Assembly: GCA_958510825.1 (NCBI GenBank)
Contig: OY294051.1
Location: forward strand, 25,593,265-25,657,264
Source: Brachypterus glaber
Lineage: Eukaryota > Arthropoda > Insecta > Coleoptera > Kateretidae
DNA length: 64,000 nucleotides
Direction: 5' to 3'
The notes below the pieces were generated by a model. That model made no database searches. It had not been told where the DNA came from and worked only from the letters and a program-made list of their open reading frames with translations. This document shows positions 46,152 through 62,864 of this stretch, piece by piece (positions within the stretch are counted from its first letter, which is position 1; each line of letters begins with the position of its first letter). The translations under genes and the position numbers were made by a program.

Positions 46152-46600
46152 TGCCTTGTTTGAAATAGGTTTTCCCACTCTCTGACAACAGCTTCCTGTG
46201 GCCAAATATCAGGGTTAAAAGCTAAATCAAAAGAACTGTAAGGTATTCCGATTTTAAATGAGTTGAACTCACCAGTTCTGGTACGAAGGCTTATAATTAG
46301 GCAATTTTCTATGCCACACTGATTCAGGTGTAATTTTAAACTTTCAGCAGTTATAGATATATCGATTCTAGAAGCGAACAGGTATTTAAATTTAGTTAAA
46401 GCAGGCAGAGAATTATTTCCGGAACCCAAAATTGTTCTTTTATTAGAAGGGTTTTGATTAGAATGTTTATTACCAGCTTGACTAAATGCAGAATTAATAT
46501 TTTTATTAGTAACCGCCTTAGGCTCTATGGAATTACTATCTTCTTGCCTTTTGGATTTTCCATTCAAGAGTACACTAGGAGTAGGAGATACCTTAGTAGT
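46148..46600 (-). CDS. LINE ORF1, N-terminally incomplete
   Basis: The frame is open from 46,600 to the TGA at 46,148 and has no obvious ATG at its start; upstream is a stop. The first half is polar and low in structure (KSKRQEDSNSIEP, NKHSNQNPSNKRT). The second half (FKYLFASRIDISITAESLKL, NSFKIGIPYSSFDLAFNP, WPQEAVVREW) is the conserved C-terminal domain of arthropod CR1/Jockey-group ORF1 proteins, thought to bind RNA. Its stop codon overlaps the ORF2 start, so ORF2 is probably translated by re-initiation. Confidence 0.7.
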   Translation of the reverse strand, partial: TTKVSPTPSVLLNGKSKRQEDSNSIEPKAVTNKNINSAFSQAGNKHSNQNPSNKRTILGSGNNSLPALTKFKYLFASRIDISITAESLKLHLNQCGIENCLIISLRTRTGEFNSFKIGIPYSSFDLAFNPDIWPQEAVVREWENLFQTRQ

Positions 46601-46989
46601 TTATGCGCATAGTGAAATTATCATTTCTGGTGACATTCTGGACCCATTGATCCAAAAATATAGCATACTATCCGATTTACCCAAACATGGGTGTTTTGAA
46701 ACAGTTACCGCCTGGTCTAAAAGTCTTCAAACAGACTTCCGAACATATCTGGTATTTTATAAGTGATGTATTAACTTAACAGGCAAATTTAATGCTAGTT
46801 TCAAGCAATCAAAACATTTAGAACATGTTCTATTTTTCGACCATATTAAGATTATATCCAAGACGGAAAATGTATGATTTAACGGTAAACAAATTTTTAA
46901 TCTGAATACTTTAAAGTACCTAAATATGCTACCCACATTGCGTACATTTTCATGGAATCTTATAAATGTTTGTAGCCCACTAAATATTT

Positions 46990-48390
46990 AATTAATAAAT
47001 AGAGATCGGATGACGTCAAAATCCAAGTACAACAAATTAATAATAATTTTATAAAAATGTTTTATAAGCTATCAAACTACTACATTTACAAAAAAAAAGT
47101 ATATAAATATTATAAAAATCCCCTAACGTTTTTATTTAAGTAAAAGAAAATTAAAAAAAAACATAACACATCCGAAAATTATGATTTAGATGGACTTTTA
47201 AATAATCCAAATTTTATTTAATAGTATTGTAACATGGTGGCTAGGTATTTTATCGTTAAAAAAATATCTGCTTGGCCAATCCTTTTCTATTCACAATAAC
47301 AGCTCACGGGAGATTTAGCTCAGTGGTCAATGGCATCGATATAGCCTGACACTGATCTAATGATCGTGAGTTCAAACCTCACTGGCGCCGATTGCCTTTT
47401 TCAGTTAATTAATAATTGAAATTTGGCGAAGGCGTACTCCCTAGATATATTGGTTCGAAAGTCAATTAAAGCCGGTGGTTCCCTCTACTACTAGCCCACA
47501 CAAGTCCTGGACTTAGGGGATGCTTAATTAAGTAGAATAGTACGAGGTTAAAAACAAACAAACAAACAAACGTGACGTTTATAACTTGTGAAAAATGTTT
47601 TTAAAAATATCTTCGAAATTATTATTTTTACTCAATACTTTTGTTTTTCATATTATAAATAAAATATAAATAAAATACAAAATTACACAACTAAAACATG
47701 TAGTGTTTGTAGAAAAAAAAAACTACCGACGAAATCTTTTTGTGTTTTATTCAATTTGTAAAGGTGTAATTGAAAAACACCAAAACAACCAAAAACCAAA
47801 GCAAAAAAAAACACCAAAACAACCAAAAACCAAAGATAAATTAAATTGCACAATTTAGCAACAGCGCGAAAGACCGAGCTGAATGTGGGACGTAGACGTT
47901 AGTAGATCAAGCGTGTACCATATACGTTATTTTATTGGTTAGAATCACGCGCATGCGGAAACAAGGTTTTTATTGCAAGTAAATTGAGTAATTTCGTTTG
48001 ACTTATCTTAGAAATGCGAATTAATTTCTTTTTTTGCTCTTTTTAATATACCTATTGGGCCTAATCTAATATTCATTTGTCACCGTTCATTTCATTAGTT
48101 AAATCCCTTAATAAAATATTCGCAAAACCATTACTTAAAAATTAAATCTGGATTATTAAAGAGCCCAACTAAATCTTAATTTTCAGAATTGTTATTTTTT
48201 TAAATTTTCTTTTACTTAAATAAAATGTTACGGGATTTTCATAACATTTATATAATTTTCTTTGGTAATGTAGTAGTTTGACAACATATTAAATATTTTT
48301 ATAAAATTATTATAAATTTGTTAGCTTATTTTACCCGGCTATGCATTTTGACGTCACGACTTGCTAAAATCCGATGTCTATTAATAAAAC
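46990..48390. repeat. 1.4-kb element with ~250-bp inverted arms, SINE nested
   Basis: The left arm from 46,990 (AGATCGGATGACGTC, ATAATAATTTTATAAAAATG, TTTATTTAAGTAAAAGAAAA) is inverted at 48,170-48,388. The interior is AT-rich apart from a SINE at 47,308 and a 37-bp tandem repeat at 47,770-47,840 (CACCAAAACAACCAAAAACC). No transposase. Confidence 0.85.
47308..47571 (+). mobile_element. tRNA-derived SINE, copy 2
   Basis: Head GGGAGATTTAGCTCAGTGGT (clear A box) and GAGTTCAAACCTCAC (B box), body as in the 6,940 copy, and a (AACA)n tail at 47,550-47,571. The heads of the two copies differ more than the bodies, suggesting two subfamilies. Not a tRNA gene. Confidence 0.9.
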
Positions 48391-48410
48391 TATGGATTCA
48401 AGTTAAAATA

Positions 48411-48986
48411 CAGAGCGTGTAAAAAGTCCGCCCCTCCTCTTTAACCTTTAAATGGCTTAAATTTAAAAGCTTATAAAATTCACTATTTGTCTATATAATT
48501 TTTAATTTTTTAAACCTTTTTTTAAGGTTTTCATTAATGCGATCAATGCGATTTTTTAAGATTTTTTTTGTAAAATTTTATTTATATCGTTTAAAATTAG
48601 TTTTAAAGTATAATTGATATATTTGCTTCGTAAAATAAACCATTTTTCAAAAATTGTATAATTTTTTTAAGGAAATTTTGACGAAAATTACCAGTTTTGG
48701 GGGTTTAAAATAACCCCAAAAATTTCTCCGAAAAAATAAAAAAATATGTGGGCAATAGAGAATTTTATAAGCTTTAAAACAATGTATCACACGGCCTCCC
48801 TTTCTATTCAAAAATAACCCCCTCCCCCTTGCCCCCCTGTCTTCATCGTGCCCCCTAAGTATACTAAATATGAATATATACCAAATAATTATTTGGGTTA
48901 TTTTATTTAAGCGTTTTAAATTTCAAGTTGTTATATTAAGCCCTTCAAAAGTTAAAGTGGAGGGGGCTAACTTTTGACACGCTGTG
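48411..48986. mobile_element. 576-bp TIR element next to protease gene 2
   Basis: The ends CAGAGCGTGTAAAAAGTCCG and GGCTAACTTTTGACACGCTG are inverted, and TA flanks both sides. The inner inverted phrases are CTTTAACCTTTAAATGGC and CCTTCAAAAGTTAAAG. A decayed copy is at 2,840-3,418. It ends 5 bp from the poly(A) signal of the second protease. Confidence 0.8.
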
Positions 48987-48990
48987 TATA

Positions 48991-48996
48991 TTTATT
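48991..48996 (-). promoter_or_regulatory. Poly(A) signal AATAAA of protease gene 2
   Basis: AATAAA on the minus strand, 26 nt past the stop codon and immediately next to the TIR element that ends at 48,986. Confidence 0.55.
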
Positions 48997-49021
48997 ATAA
49001 AATTATAGTATTAAAAATATT

Positions 49022-54522
<5,501 letters not shown>

Positions 54523-54542
54523 TCAGAAATCTTATGTTATGG

Positions 54543-54550
54543 CTTTTATA
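54543..54550 (-). promoter_or_regulatory. TATA box of protease gene 2
   Basis: TATAAAAG on the minus strand, about 40 bp before the start codon: a textbook arthropod TATA box, implying a 5' UTR of only 10-20 nt. A TIR-bounded block begins about 25 bp further upstream. Confidence 0.6.
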
Positions 54551-54660
54551 GGTAAATGTGCACACATGTGTGCAGTGTCGGACTGGCTATGTATGCCCAT
54601 AACTCCGAAACTTAGTACTTAGTAGTACATTTAGGCATATGTTTATATCAACATTTTTGA

Positions 54661-55410
54661 GGCGACGCACAGTGGGAATTTTCAAGGTTTTTTATTTCAA
54701 AATTCCAAAAGACGGTCAATTTTGAATCGATCTTCCCAATGTTTTTTAAGAACTTGTTTATACTTGTACTTTCATAACCTACTGCTACAAATATGATTTG
54801 AGGCTTAGCAATTGAGTGCTAAGGGGTTAAGTTGTCAGATTGCAATTTTTTCATTTATTTCAGAGAATAATACATAGTTATTTACTAGGTTTGGTTTGGA
54901 CTAGTGGGTAAAGTAAGATATTGCCTATGAGAAAATTAACCTTAACCGGTTTACCCATGAGTGCCATACAAGGTTTTGTCCAATAAATAGCTTAGAAATT
55001 CATATTTTTATTAAAAATTTTAATGAAATTTACAAGAAAATAATTTGACAAGTGACAGTTGAGTGGGTAAAATAAATAATTATTCACTCAATAAAGTAAA
55101 AGCCACGCGGGGTTTATTATTGAGTTTATCTATTTAAAATAAAGCTGGTAATTGTCTCATTATCTGTATGTATTGGATAAAATTTAAAATGGCGCATCCA
55201 ATATGGCGTCAAAATTTTATAATTAGCGCGCACCATATTAAATCAGTCATTCTTCAATCTTCAATTTCCAACATCGGATTTGGTTTCAACGACCTTAAAA
55301 ATGACTTAAAAATTCTTTAAAAAAAAAATAGGATGTTCGATTCAAAATTTACCATCTTCTGGAATTTTGAATAAAAAAAAACCTTGAAAATTCCCGTTGT
55401 GCGACGTCAC
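54661..55410. mobile_element. TIR element, ~90-bp arms, with nested family-C repeat
   Basis: GAGGCGACGCACAGTGGGAA with TTTTCAAGGTTTTTTATT is inverted at 55,370-55,410 (TTGAAAATTCCCGTTGTGCG). AAAATTCCA and AATTTTGAATCGA match inward. The family-C repeat occupies 54,904-55,185. Confidence 0.75.
54904..55185 (+). repeat. Dispersed repeat family C, copy 2
   Basis: It matches 27,815-28,130 from GTGGGTAAAGTAAGATATTG to TATGTATTGGATAAA, with a deletion of about 30 bp that removes the GGGCAATATC hairpin arm. Confidence 0.85.
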
Positions 55411-56094
55411 TTTTCTAAGTTTTAAACTAACTGAATTTATATTTTGCCTAAAGCACATTTTATCAAAATACACATCTTTCTAATTTTGTTTATTACTTAA
55501 TTCATTACGTGGCTATTTTTTTTGTGTGCTAAACGAGAGATCGAATGCGAATTATATAATTATTAATAATAATATTATTATTAATAATATATATAATTCT
55601 ATAAGCTCGAAATTTTTAGAAAACATTTCTTTGATAGAAATAGTCATACTATAAAAAAAAAAGTTATAGCGCCACTTTTTAGAAAAATATTGAAAATAGA
55701 AAAAAAAGTCCTATAAACCAGATTTTTAGAAACCATTACTTTGACTGATATAAATATACCAATTTTCAAAAAAAAATCGTAAACAAAACAAACCAAAAAG
55801 GGCGTCACTTCAGAAAAATATACAATATACCTTATATAAGGAAAAGTCCCATAAACTTATAATCTTTAAGCACTAAGCGCACCAGTTTTTTCCAAACAAG
55901 TGCACTTAAGTGGTTTATTTTCACCAAATTGAAAGCCCACCCGAGTTAACGGGTTTAATGAGTATATTCGGTTGAAATCTGACCGGCAATACAAAATATA
56001 AGTCCGCCGGAATTAACTCGGGTAAGCGTAAAAAAAACAACCTACTGTCAACGAGTTTCATGGGTGAGTAACTGGTATGAGTAACGGGTCATAG

Positions 56095-56665
56095 TGGAAA
56101 CGAGAAGGCAGATGAACTTGCAAGACTCGGATCAGAGATGGCCTGCACGGGGCCGGAACCTATACAAGGGAGCAGGTAAAGGCCGCTTCCGATGAGTGGG
56201 CTTATACCAAGCAAAAGGGGCAATGGAGGGTGGTCAACGGTTGCCGGCAAGCTAAGGACTTCCTGGCTGGCCCAAGCAAATCAAAAACCGACTGGTTGCT
56301 GGAAAAAGAAAGAACTGCACTCAGACAACTTGTAGGGGTCCTCACGGGCCACTGCAAGCTAAGGAAGCACCTGTCAACAATGCGAATTCTAGAGAGTCCG
56401 CTATGCCCAGAGTGCGGAGAGGATGAAACATCCTCGCATTACTTAGCCGAGTGTGTCAGATACGACAGGATCAGGCTGCAAGTCTTTGAAACTCAAAAAC
56501 TCAACCAAGAGGAACTAAGAGATCTCCCCTGGGCCAATATTCTGACCTTTATTGAAAGCACGGGCAGGTTCAAGGAGGACTCAAATTAGTAAATGGCTGG
56601 GATTGCCTGGGGTGAAATGGCCTAGTTGTCCGGCTTTGGCCAACCCAAAAAATTTATTACTACTA
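56095..56665 (+). pseudogene. LINE 3' end with RNase H tail (R1/I/LOA group)
   Basis: At about 56,099 the frame reads NEKADELARLGSEM, the last conserved block of the RNase H domain. After a frame change, 56,230-56,589 encodes the same ~119-aa tail as at 8,807, with the CPECGEDET...HYLAEC zinc knuckle and WANILTF. The 3' UTR is 18 bp shorter than the 8.8-kb copy and ends in (TAC)n. It is more complete at the 5' side than copy 1 but still a small fragment. Confidence 0.85.
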
Positions 56666-56828
56666 CTAAACGAGAGATCAACTAAAAATATTTTTTGACA
56701 ATTAATGTTTTTACTTAAATATGTCTTTTTCTAACTGTATTTATTTCTAATATTTATTTTATGATACAATTTAAAATTTCTAATTTAACCATTAAAATAA
56801 TGATAAAGTAATATAATTTACCATGTAA

Positions 56829-56928
56829 GGGAACGTTCAAGTATTACGTAACGCAAATTTTGACATTTTGGACCCCCACCCCCTCCCCCTGTAACGCTAT
56901 TTTCCTATACCATAAACATGGGTGTAAC
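56829..56928 (+). mobile_element. Right-truncated GGGAACGTTCAAG MITE
   Basis: It begins after TAA with GGGAACGTTCAAGTATTACG and continues with CGTTACGTAATAC-family interior (CTGTAACGCTATTTTCCTAT, AAACATGGGTGTAAC), the inverse orientation of the 6,071 copy. The right terminus is missing. Confidence 0.75.
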
Positions 56929-57599
56929 ACTCGTCCTTCGAATTCGTTGAATCTGCGACTCGGTTTCACTCATTTTATCATCGATCATAATCATGTCACC
57001 TGTTATTTTATAAACGAAAAAAAATCGATGAAATTAAAATTTCAATTTTTTTAAATAAATCCTTATATATCTCGGAACTAAGGATTTTTAAAAATGTTTA
57101 TATAAACTTTTTTAATCTGTATCCACTGTGCAAATTTCTTGCTAAATTAATTACAATTTTAACAAAAAATTTCTTCGAATTTTAAAAAAATATATTAGCA
57201 ACTGTCACATAAACTTACTTATTATAGTGATTTTTGCTTTCCCATTTTGAAAATTTTCAAAATTTCGGGAAAGCCTTGTATTCGTAGAAAATGTTTTTTG
57301 CGTATTTTTACGTTTTATACGATATAAACAATTTCCGGCAAAAAAAATTTTCGGTCTGTCTATCTGTCGGACGTTCTGTTCCGGAAAATCTTGTAAGCAC
57401 AATAACTTAAGAACGCTTTAAGCTAGAGACTTGAAATTCAGCATACAGTTATGTTACCAAAAGTTCTCGCTCGGAATTGTTTTTGGTGAACATTGGGGGT
57501 GCGGCAAATGGGAAAAAAATACATTTTTTTACAAAAATTTAAAAATTTTAAAGTTGCTGAAATTGAATCTGATAATAAAATTTTTCTAAGGGGGTAAAT
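56929..57599. other. No gene seen; GTCTGTC repeat fragment
   Basis: GGTCTGTCTATCTGTCGGAC at about 57,352 resembles motifs at 11,790 and 27,010. Otherwise unremarkable. Confidence 0.45.
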
Positions 57600-57910
57600 A
57601 TTTTTAAATGTTTTTATTATTTTCGTATACAGGCGTTTTTCGGGTCGAAGAAATTGAATCTGATAATAAATTATTTCTAATTCCACCCCCTGAGGGGCGG
57701 GGGGTAGTTTTCGTGAAAATTGGTATATTGGGCTTTTTGAGGTTGCTGAAAGTGAATCGATAATAAAAAAATAAACTCCATCCCCTGAGGGGCGGGGGTA
57801 GTTTTCGTGAAAATTGGTATATTGGGGTTTTTAGGGTTGCTGAAAGTGATTCTGACAATAAAAAAATTCTTACTCGACCCTCTGAGGCGCGAGGGGTAGT
57901 TTTCTTCAAA
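57600..57910 (-). repeat. Three tandem ~95-bp units, CCCCTGAGGGGCGGGG
   Basis: Units start near 57,685, 57,780 and 57,875, each with CCCTGAGGGGCGGGG, TAGTTTTCGTGAAAATTGGT and GGTTGCTGAAAGTGA. It is inverse to 18,960-19,200. Confidence 0.8.
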
Positions 57911-58307
57911 ATATATGTATTGGGATCTTTTACTGAGGATTGTATTTTAAACTCGTTAATAGAATAATCTGTTAAAATATTGATATAACCCGGTATCCAA
58001 GAATGCCTGGTTTAGAAGAAATAGGCATTTGCCCGGTAAAATGCACAGCCAGTCCGACGCTTAATATGTGCAATAAAATACACATTGAATTACAAAATTA
58101 ATCTTTATTCATGTCGTGATGTACGATATGATTTTTTAATGGCATTTTTAGGAAAATGTTTAAAAAATATCTTTTCACCGAAATTTTAATATTTATTATC
58201 ATAAGTAGAACAGTGGCAAATACAAATGACAGCAGTTTATTAAACTGTCTGTCTGCGTGGGCAGTTTTAGGTAAAAAACCCTGTATATTAAAAAAAAAAA
58301 CAATATT

Positions 58308-58880
58308 TATCCAACACCTTCACAGGAACACTTGTTTTGAGCACTATTTTATATGTCAAAAGTGAGTTTTTTTCCACTAGTGACTAAAAAATTTTTCACC
58401 CACTCTTTTACGTACAGCTTTTGATCTTACCCAAAATTAGTTACATACCCTATTAAGTATTATAACTATTCTATAAATAGAAGCACGTTAACTAAACCAT
58501 AAAAATTAAAGAAAACCCCAAATTATTCTTTAGTTAGTAATAATAGTTAATACTGTTTTTATTCAAAATTCCGTCATCACCGCGTCCATTTTGACGTTTG
58601 TAAGAAATGTAAAACTAGGAATTGTTTATTTTTAATAGGCATACTTAGGCCATGGCTATCAATTATTTTAGTATTAAGAAAACTTAATCTTAATATTTTT
58701 GACATAATTTTTCGCAAAATTATAGATTTTTATTTAAAAATAAAAGGTGTTGGATAAAATTAAATTCTCAACTCGTGTATTAAGTGATTTTATCCACTTA
58801 AGAATAAATAAAGCCCACTCGGCCTGACGGCCCCGTGGGCTTTGCGTGGATAAAATGCTACTTAATACACTAGTTAAGAA
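58308..58880. repeat. Dispersed repeat family E, copy 2, loop replaced by GC hairpin
   Basis: It matches 30,641-31,140 throughout but carries an extra ~60 bp block at about 58,515-58,570. In the terminal foldback the 9-bp AT loop is replaced by a 34-nt GC-rich hairpin at 58,810-58,843. Confidence 0.85.
58810..58843. repeat. GC-rich two-step hairpin in family E loop
   Basis: AAAGCCCAC-TC-GGCC-TGAC-GGCC-CC-GTGGGCTTT: a 9-bp outer stem, a 2x2 internal loop, a 4-bp inner stem and a tetraloop. It is absent from the 31-kb copy. Confidence 0.85.
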
Positions 58881-58990
58881 AATAACTATTAAAAATCCCT
58901 TTTTTAAAGCACAGCATTGCACACCATATAAAGGGTCTACCAACAAGAGGTATCATTTTAAAGTGCAGACTCTATGGTTAGTAATAGAAC

Positions 58991-59670
58991 CATAGACAAG
59001 GAAAGACCTCCAAAACCGTTGCGGAATACTGTGATAAATGTGCCTAGCGCATATGAGATAAACTTGCACATGCGCACTACTATTGTTGTTTTTGACGAGT
59101 ATTTTTTAACCTTAGTTTTGTGTGTCAAATAAAAATTGTAAAAAATTCAACAAAAAACAATAATTATCTACGAAGAAACGTCGAAATAGTTTTTTTAAAT
59201 TATTTTATAAGAATTTTTCGAGGTGTGTTTGAGTTTTGTGATTTTGTACACCTATTTTGAGTACACCAGGGATTGACCCTTTGCTCTTCATAAAGCAACA
59301 ATACAGGTTAGGTTTGAAGTTATAAACAAATGCAGCAAAAAAACAATTAAAACACAGTAGAAGTCGAAAAATGAAGAGAAACAAACGACGATCTGGCAGT
59401 ATAAACAAAGTACTAATAATTCGTCACCCCAGTATTGGTTTGCCATATATCTATTTTTGGACATTTTAAGATTTTTACTGGGGGATTTTTGGAGATAAGA
59501 CAAATGAATACTGGGGTGATGAATTGTTTTACGACCGACAGCATTTCACAGCTGATAGATATACGTACTGCGCAAGGTCAGATATATTGCGTTACGTCAT
59601 TTCGCTGCCCCGTTCTGTCACAAAATAATCTTGCGCAGGCTGGACTAATGGTTCTCTTTCCATCTCTATG
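58991..59670. mobile_element. hAT-type MITE copy 2, 8-bp target duplication
   Basis: The 680-bp element is in the opposite orientation to 16,644-17,308 and flanked by the exact duplication AATAGAAC (58,983-58,990 and 59,671-59,678). The ends are CATAGACAAGGAAAGA and TCTTTCCATCTCTATG. Both copies insert at TAGAAC-like targets. Confidence 0.9.
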
Positions 59671-60087
59671 AATAGAACACAATCAGGTGTATTATGGTGA
59701 CCATCGTGATCGTGATCGTGATCGTAATTATTCCGACATCGTTAAAATTTCGAGGTCCCGCTTGTCAACCGTCAAAATGCGATTATGGTGGTCACTTTTT
59801 CCGATGTCGTTAAACGAATGTCGGAATGATTATCGTTATTTACCACAAGACACTTTTGGCTTTGCTGTAAATTCCGGTATCGGAATAAGCTAACCTAAAA
59901 ACTATTTTGACAAATTAGTGAAATACCTAAGATGAATAATTTGGGCTTTGTTGTAATTAATAATCATAGAAAAGAGGTATTAATAAAGTGGAGGACCGTA
60001 GAAGAAGGTAAGAAATGTATATTACCATTTATTTTGCCTGCAAGGTTATTTCTTACAAAATTGTTATGAAGCTGATTTTTTTTTCAG

Positions 60088-60205
60088 GTGTAGAGCACAA
60101 TTGGAAAAACGGGATTTAATGGATGGCAACAACCCATTGGAGGTATCTGAGCGGGAGTTTAAATGAGTATTAAGATTCTCCAGAGAGCTCAGACATCAAT
60201 TAGTG
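60088..60205 (+). pseudogene. Harbinger (HARBI1-like) transposase N-terminal exon
   Basis: After a TTTTTTTTTCAG acceptor the frame reads CRAQLEKRDLMDGNNPLEVS, EREFK, an in-frame TGA, then VLRFSRELRHQLVVYLSP. This matches the start of HARBI1-family nucleases (R-R-D-L-x-D/N-P-x-E, EEF, R-F/Y-R-L-S-R-E). The DDE domain is not found downstream; sequence after 60,210 loses similarity. A possible upstream exon at 59,932-60,009 ends in a GTAAGA donor, but its phase does not fit. Confidence 0.7.
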
Positions 60206-61789
60206 GTTTACTTATCACCCTTAGTGTAGAATGGGCAAAGGCCTGGGCAATTCTTAAAGTCTTAAGAGTAGGTGCAACTTAGTATATTATTAAAAATACT
60301 TGGTTCTCCAGAGTAATGTGGAGCAAAGTAATTCTTGATAAGGGGACGTCCATAAAGTATGTCACGTTTTTTTGGGCCATTTTTGACCATCCCCCCTCCT
60401 CCCTTGTCACAAAGACTTTGTGACAAAGTGTCACACCTGCACGAACCCCCTCTCCCCCCTATGTCACGTCACATTAAATTTGTAAATGCATGACCCCAGC
60501 CTGGAGTCTCTAGGGTTACATTTCCACCATTGTAAACAAAAAATGTTAAGATTACACATCGAGTAATAAATTCGTGAAAAAGTATTTGGGATTTTTCGGG
60601 ATTTAAAAATCTTTAGGATATCCCGAAATTTCGGGATCCCGAATTTCGGAACTAAGTACCAAGGGGCTGTTCAAGAATGACGTCACCCAATTTTGACCAA
60701 TTTTAGACCTCCCCCTCCCCACTTCGTCACCTTTGCCTAGAATCCCTAATAAAGGGAAAAAAATAGTGAAATCACACTGCTCTTGACCCCCCCCCTCCCC
60801 CTATCACAAAGTGTCACAAACTTCTGGACAGATGGAAAAAGAAAACAAAATATAGGTGTGGATTATTTGATTTTTTTTTAGATAAAAATGTGCCAAATCC
60901 AAGAAGAAACATTTTATTATGAGAGGGGGAAAGAATAAGAAGAGGAATAAATCCAAATATTAAAAAATACTTGATTTTTGTATGTTGTAGGCTCAATAAA
61001 CAACCACAGTAGACCTCATAAAATTTAAATCAAAAATCGAGCACCCTATTTTTTTTGATGGATGAAGCATTTTTAAGTAAATCGATTTTCAATTATTTAT
61101 ATTTTTTTTTTCAGTTTATGCTTAATTTTCATTAGGAATATCGAAAGTATTTATTTTTCTTAACTGATAAAGATTTTTTTTTATTTTTTCTTTAAAATTT
61201 TTTTATTTTGGTTTTTAAATAGTTTTAACTTACGTTATTTGGGAAAAATCCAACCCACTGTGAATGGTATATAATGGAATGCGTAGCATTACATATCTTT
61301 GGGGCTTGTTTTAAATTATTTTAATTTTAAATATCTCAAAAGATTATTACAGCAGGCTTGATTAAAGAAAACAATTTGCTTACTTTTTAAACAATCTTGA
61401 AAATAACAAAAATATATATTTAGTAAAATACACGATTTTGATATCCCCAATAAAATTAGAATACACTGAAAAAATATAAAAATAGAAAATTGATTTTCTC
61501 AAAAACTTCTCTAAAGATTATTTTAATTTGGCCTTGTTTTACTCTGTAGACTACTAAAATATCCATCTATAAAAAATGGAGTGCTTGATTTTTTATTTTA
61601 TTTTTTTAAGGCCTACCATGCAACTTATATAATATATATATATATATATATAATAATAATATGTATCACATTTATAACAGAAGTGTATACCTATATAAAT
61701 AAAATTATCACAAAGTAGTTACAAGTTAATCACAAATCACAAAAAAGTTAATTACAATGGGTAGTGGACAAAGTTCCTAACTGAACCCT

Positions 61790-62110
61790 TCATTTATTGA
61801 TCAAGTCTATTTTTAAAACTATTCACAGATGTGGTGGACACTGTCTACTCAGTCAGACGACTCCAATTGTATACCATACAGTTGGAGAATAAGTTTCTAT
61901 GCAGTAACTTGGAACATCTTTCTTTGGAAAGCCTTTTACTGTGATCTCTGACTTAGCGTGGTGCAAACTGAAAAACATCTGTTTCACAGATTTACAGCAA
62001 TCTTAAAGGTTTTGATTAGGTCACCTTTATCAAATCCCCATGTTCAGATTCTAATTTTCCTTTTATTCCTCAGTGTTTTGTTCCATCTGGATGCCACTAA
62101 AGTTGGTTTC
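61790..62110 (-). pseudogene. C-terminal remnant of a CR1-type LINE
   Basis: On the minus strand, broken frames read GDLIKTFKI at about 62,030, then VRDHSKRLSKERCSKLLHRN, LFSNCMVYNWSRLTE, a stop, and TVSTTSVNSFKNRLDQ ending at about 61,798. This is the typical C-terminus of CR1/L2-like reverse transcriptase ORFs. Several stops and shifts show an old insertion within the Harbinger element. Confidence 0.7.
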
Positions 62111-62371
62111 TAAAAGAAATATATAATTAAAACAAATATTTACTGCTTTTTAGAAACTAATTCTGCAAACAGACATACAAAAGCTGTTTTTCATTGATAA
62201 AGCCCAAAAAACTTGGTCGATACTGGTTGAAAATTTAACTCGTAGTTTTTTAGGCCAGTGTTCGCCTGCACAATAAAACTTTAATCAAATATCAGACACG
62301 AGCCTGTTTGTTTGAAACAACAAAGGCTTAAGACAGACAAGCTACAATTATTTAACATCTAAGGTACCTAC

Positions 62372-62537
62372 TTTTCTCCATTCCTCTGGTTTTCTTACTG
62401 GGCCACAAATTGTATTTAATTTCCTTGTTAAGTTGGTCCACAGGTTAACCGTTTAGTCTTTGTTCACATATTAATTCATTTACGCACACGCTGAACTGTT
62501 CAGCCGTTGTTTTTCGTGGTGGCTTCTTGGAATCCAT
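62372..62537 (-). pseudogene. Myb/SANT-like exon of the Harbinger element
   Basis: From ATG at 62,537 the frame reads MDSKKPPRKTTAEQFSVCVN, ELICEQRLNG, then a stop. In the next frame it continues LWTNLTRKLNTICGPVRKPE, EWRK to a GTAGGT donor at 62,371. The spacing of W, L, LN, GP and W matches Myb/SANT-like (zeste-type) domains of the accessory gene that accompanies Harbinger transposases. Broken by one frame change. Confidence 0.6.
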
Positions 62538-62864
62538 GGGTCTTAATTTATTGTATTAAAAAAACAAAAAATGTACGTAAACACGATTCTTCTGACAACT
62601 GACAATCAATGACGCCAATATAAAAAATTTAAAAGCACCGTGTAAAACAGCATTACCACAATAAGAAATTACTAAATAACTAAGTTGGTAACCTGAAACG
62701 AAGGTACTTCACTTCATTCAATTCCGATCTCGGGATTGTAATATTTTTCGTTCCGATGTGGCCACGGTAATAGCAAATTTTAACGTTATCGTGTTGGAAC
62801 ACGATCACGACGTCTTAATTATAACGACATCGGAATAATAACGATGGCCACCATAATAGGGCTG

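Larger units (their letters stand above)
43240..46600 (-). mobile_element. Nearly complete CR1/Jockey-type LINE
   Basis: It comprises a partial ORF1, a full ORF2 with one frameshift, and a short 3' UTR (GGGCTGGAATAAAGGATTAT at about 43,250). The ORFs are coupled by an ATGA overlap at 46,148-46,151. The 5' end is not resolved; sequence between 46,600 and about 46,790 may still belong to it. Absence of stop codons through ~900 codons means a young insertion. Confidence 0.9.
54574..58045. mobile_element. 3.5-kb block bounded by GTGTCGGACTGGC TIRs
   Basis: CAGTGTCGGACTGGCTATG at 54,574 is inverted as ACAGCCAGTCCGACGCT at 58,026. The termini resemble known DNA-transposon ends, but no target duplication is clear and no transposase remnant is readable, so the two ends may belong to one gutted element or to two. 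Inside are other nested repeats and a LINE 3' end. Confidence 0.5.
59690..62860. mobile_element. Decayed PIF/Harbinger DNA transposon
   Basis: TATTATGGTGACCATCG at the left is inverted at the right (CGATGGCCACCATAATA), and CCGACATCGTTA/ATAACGACATCGG blocks follow inward. Inside are a HARBI1-like transposase exon on the plus strand near the left end and a Myb/SANT-like exon on the minus strand near the right end, the two genes expected of this superfamily. A LINE remnant and repeats occupy the middle, along with a GGGGACGTCCATAAAGTATG block at 60,351. The target duplication was not resolved. Confidence 0.75.
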
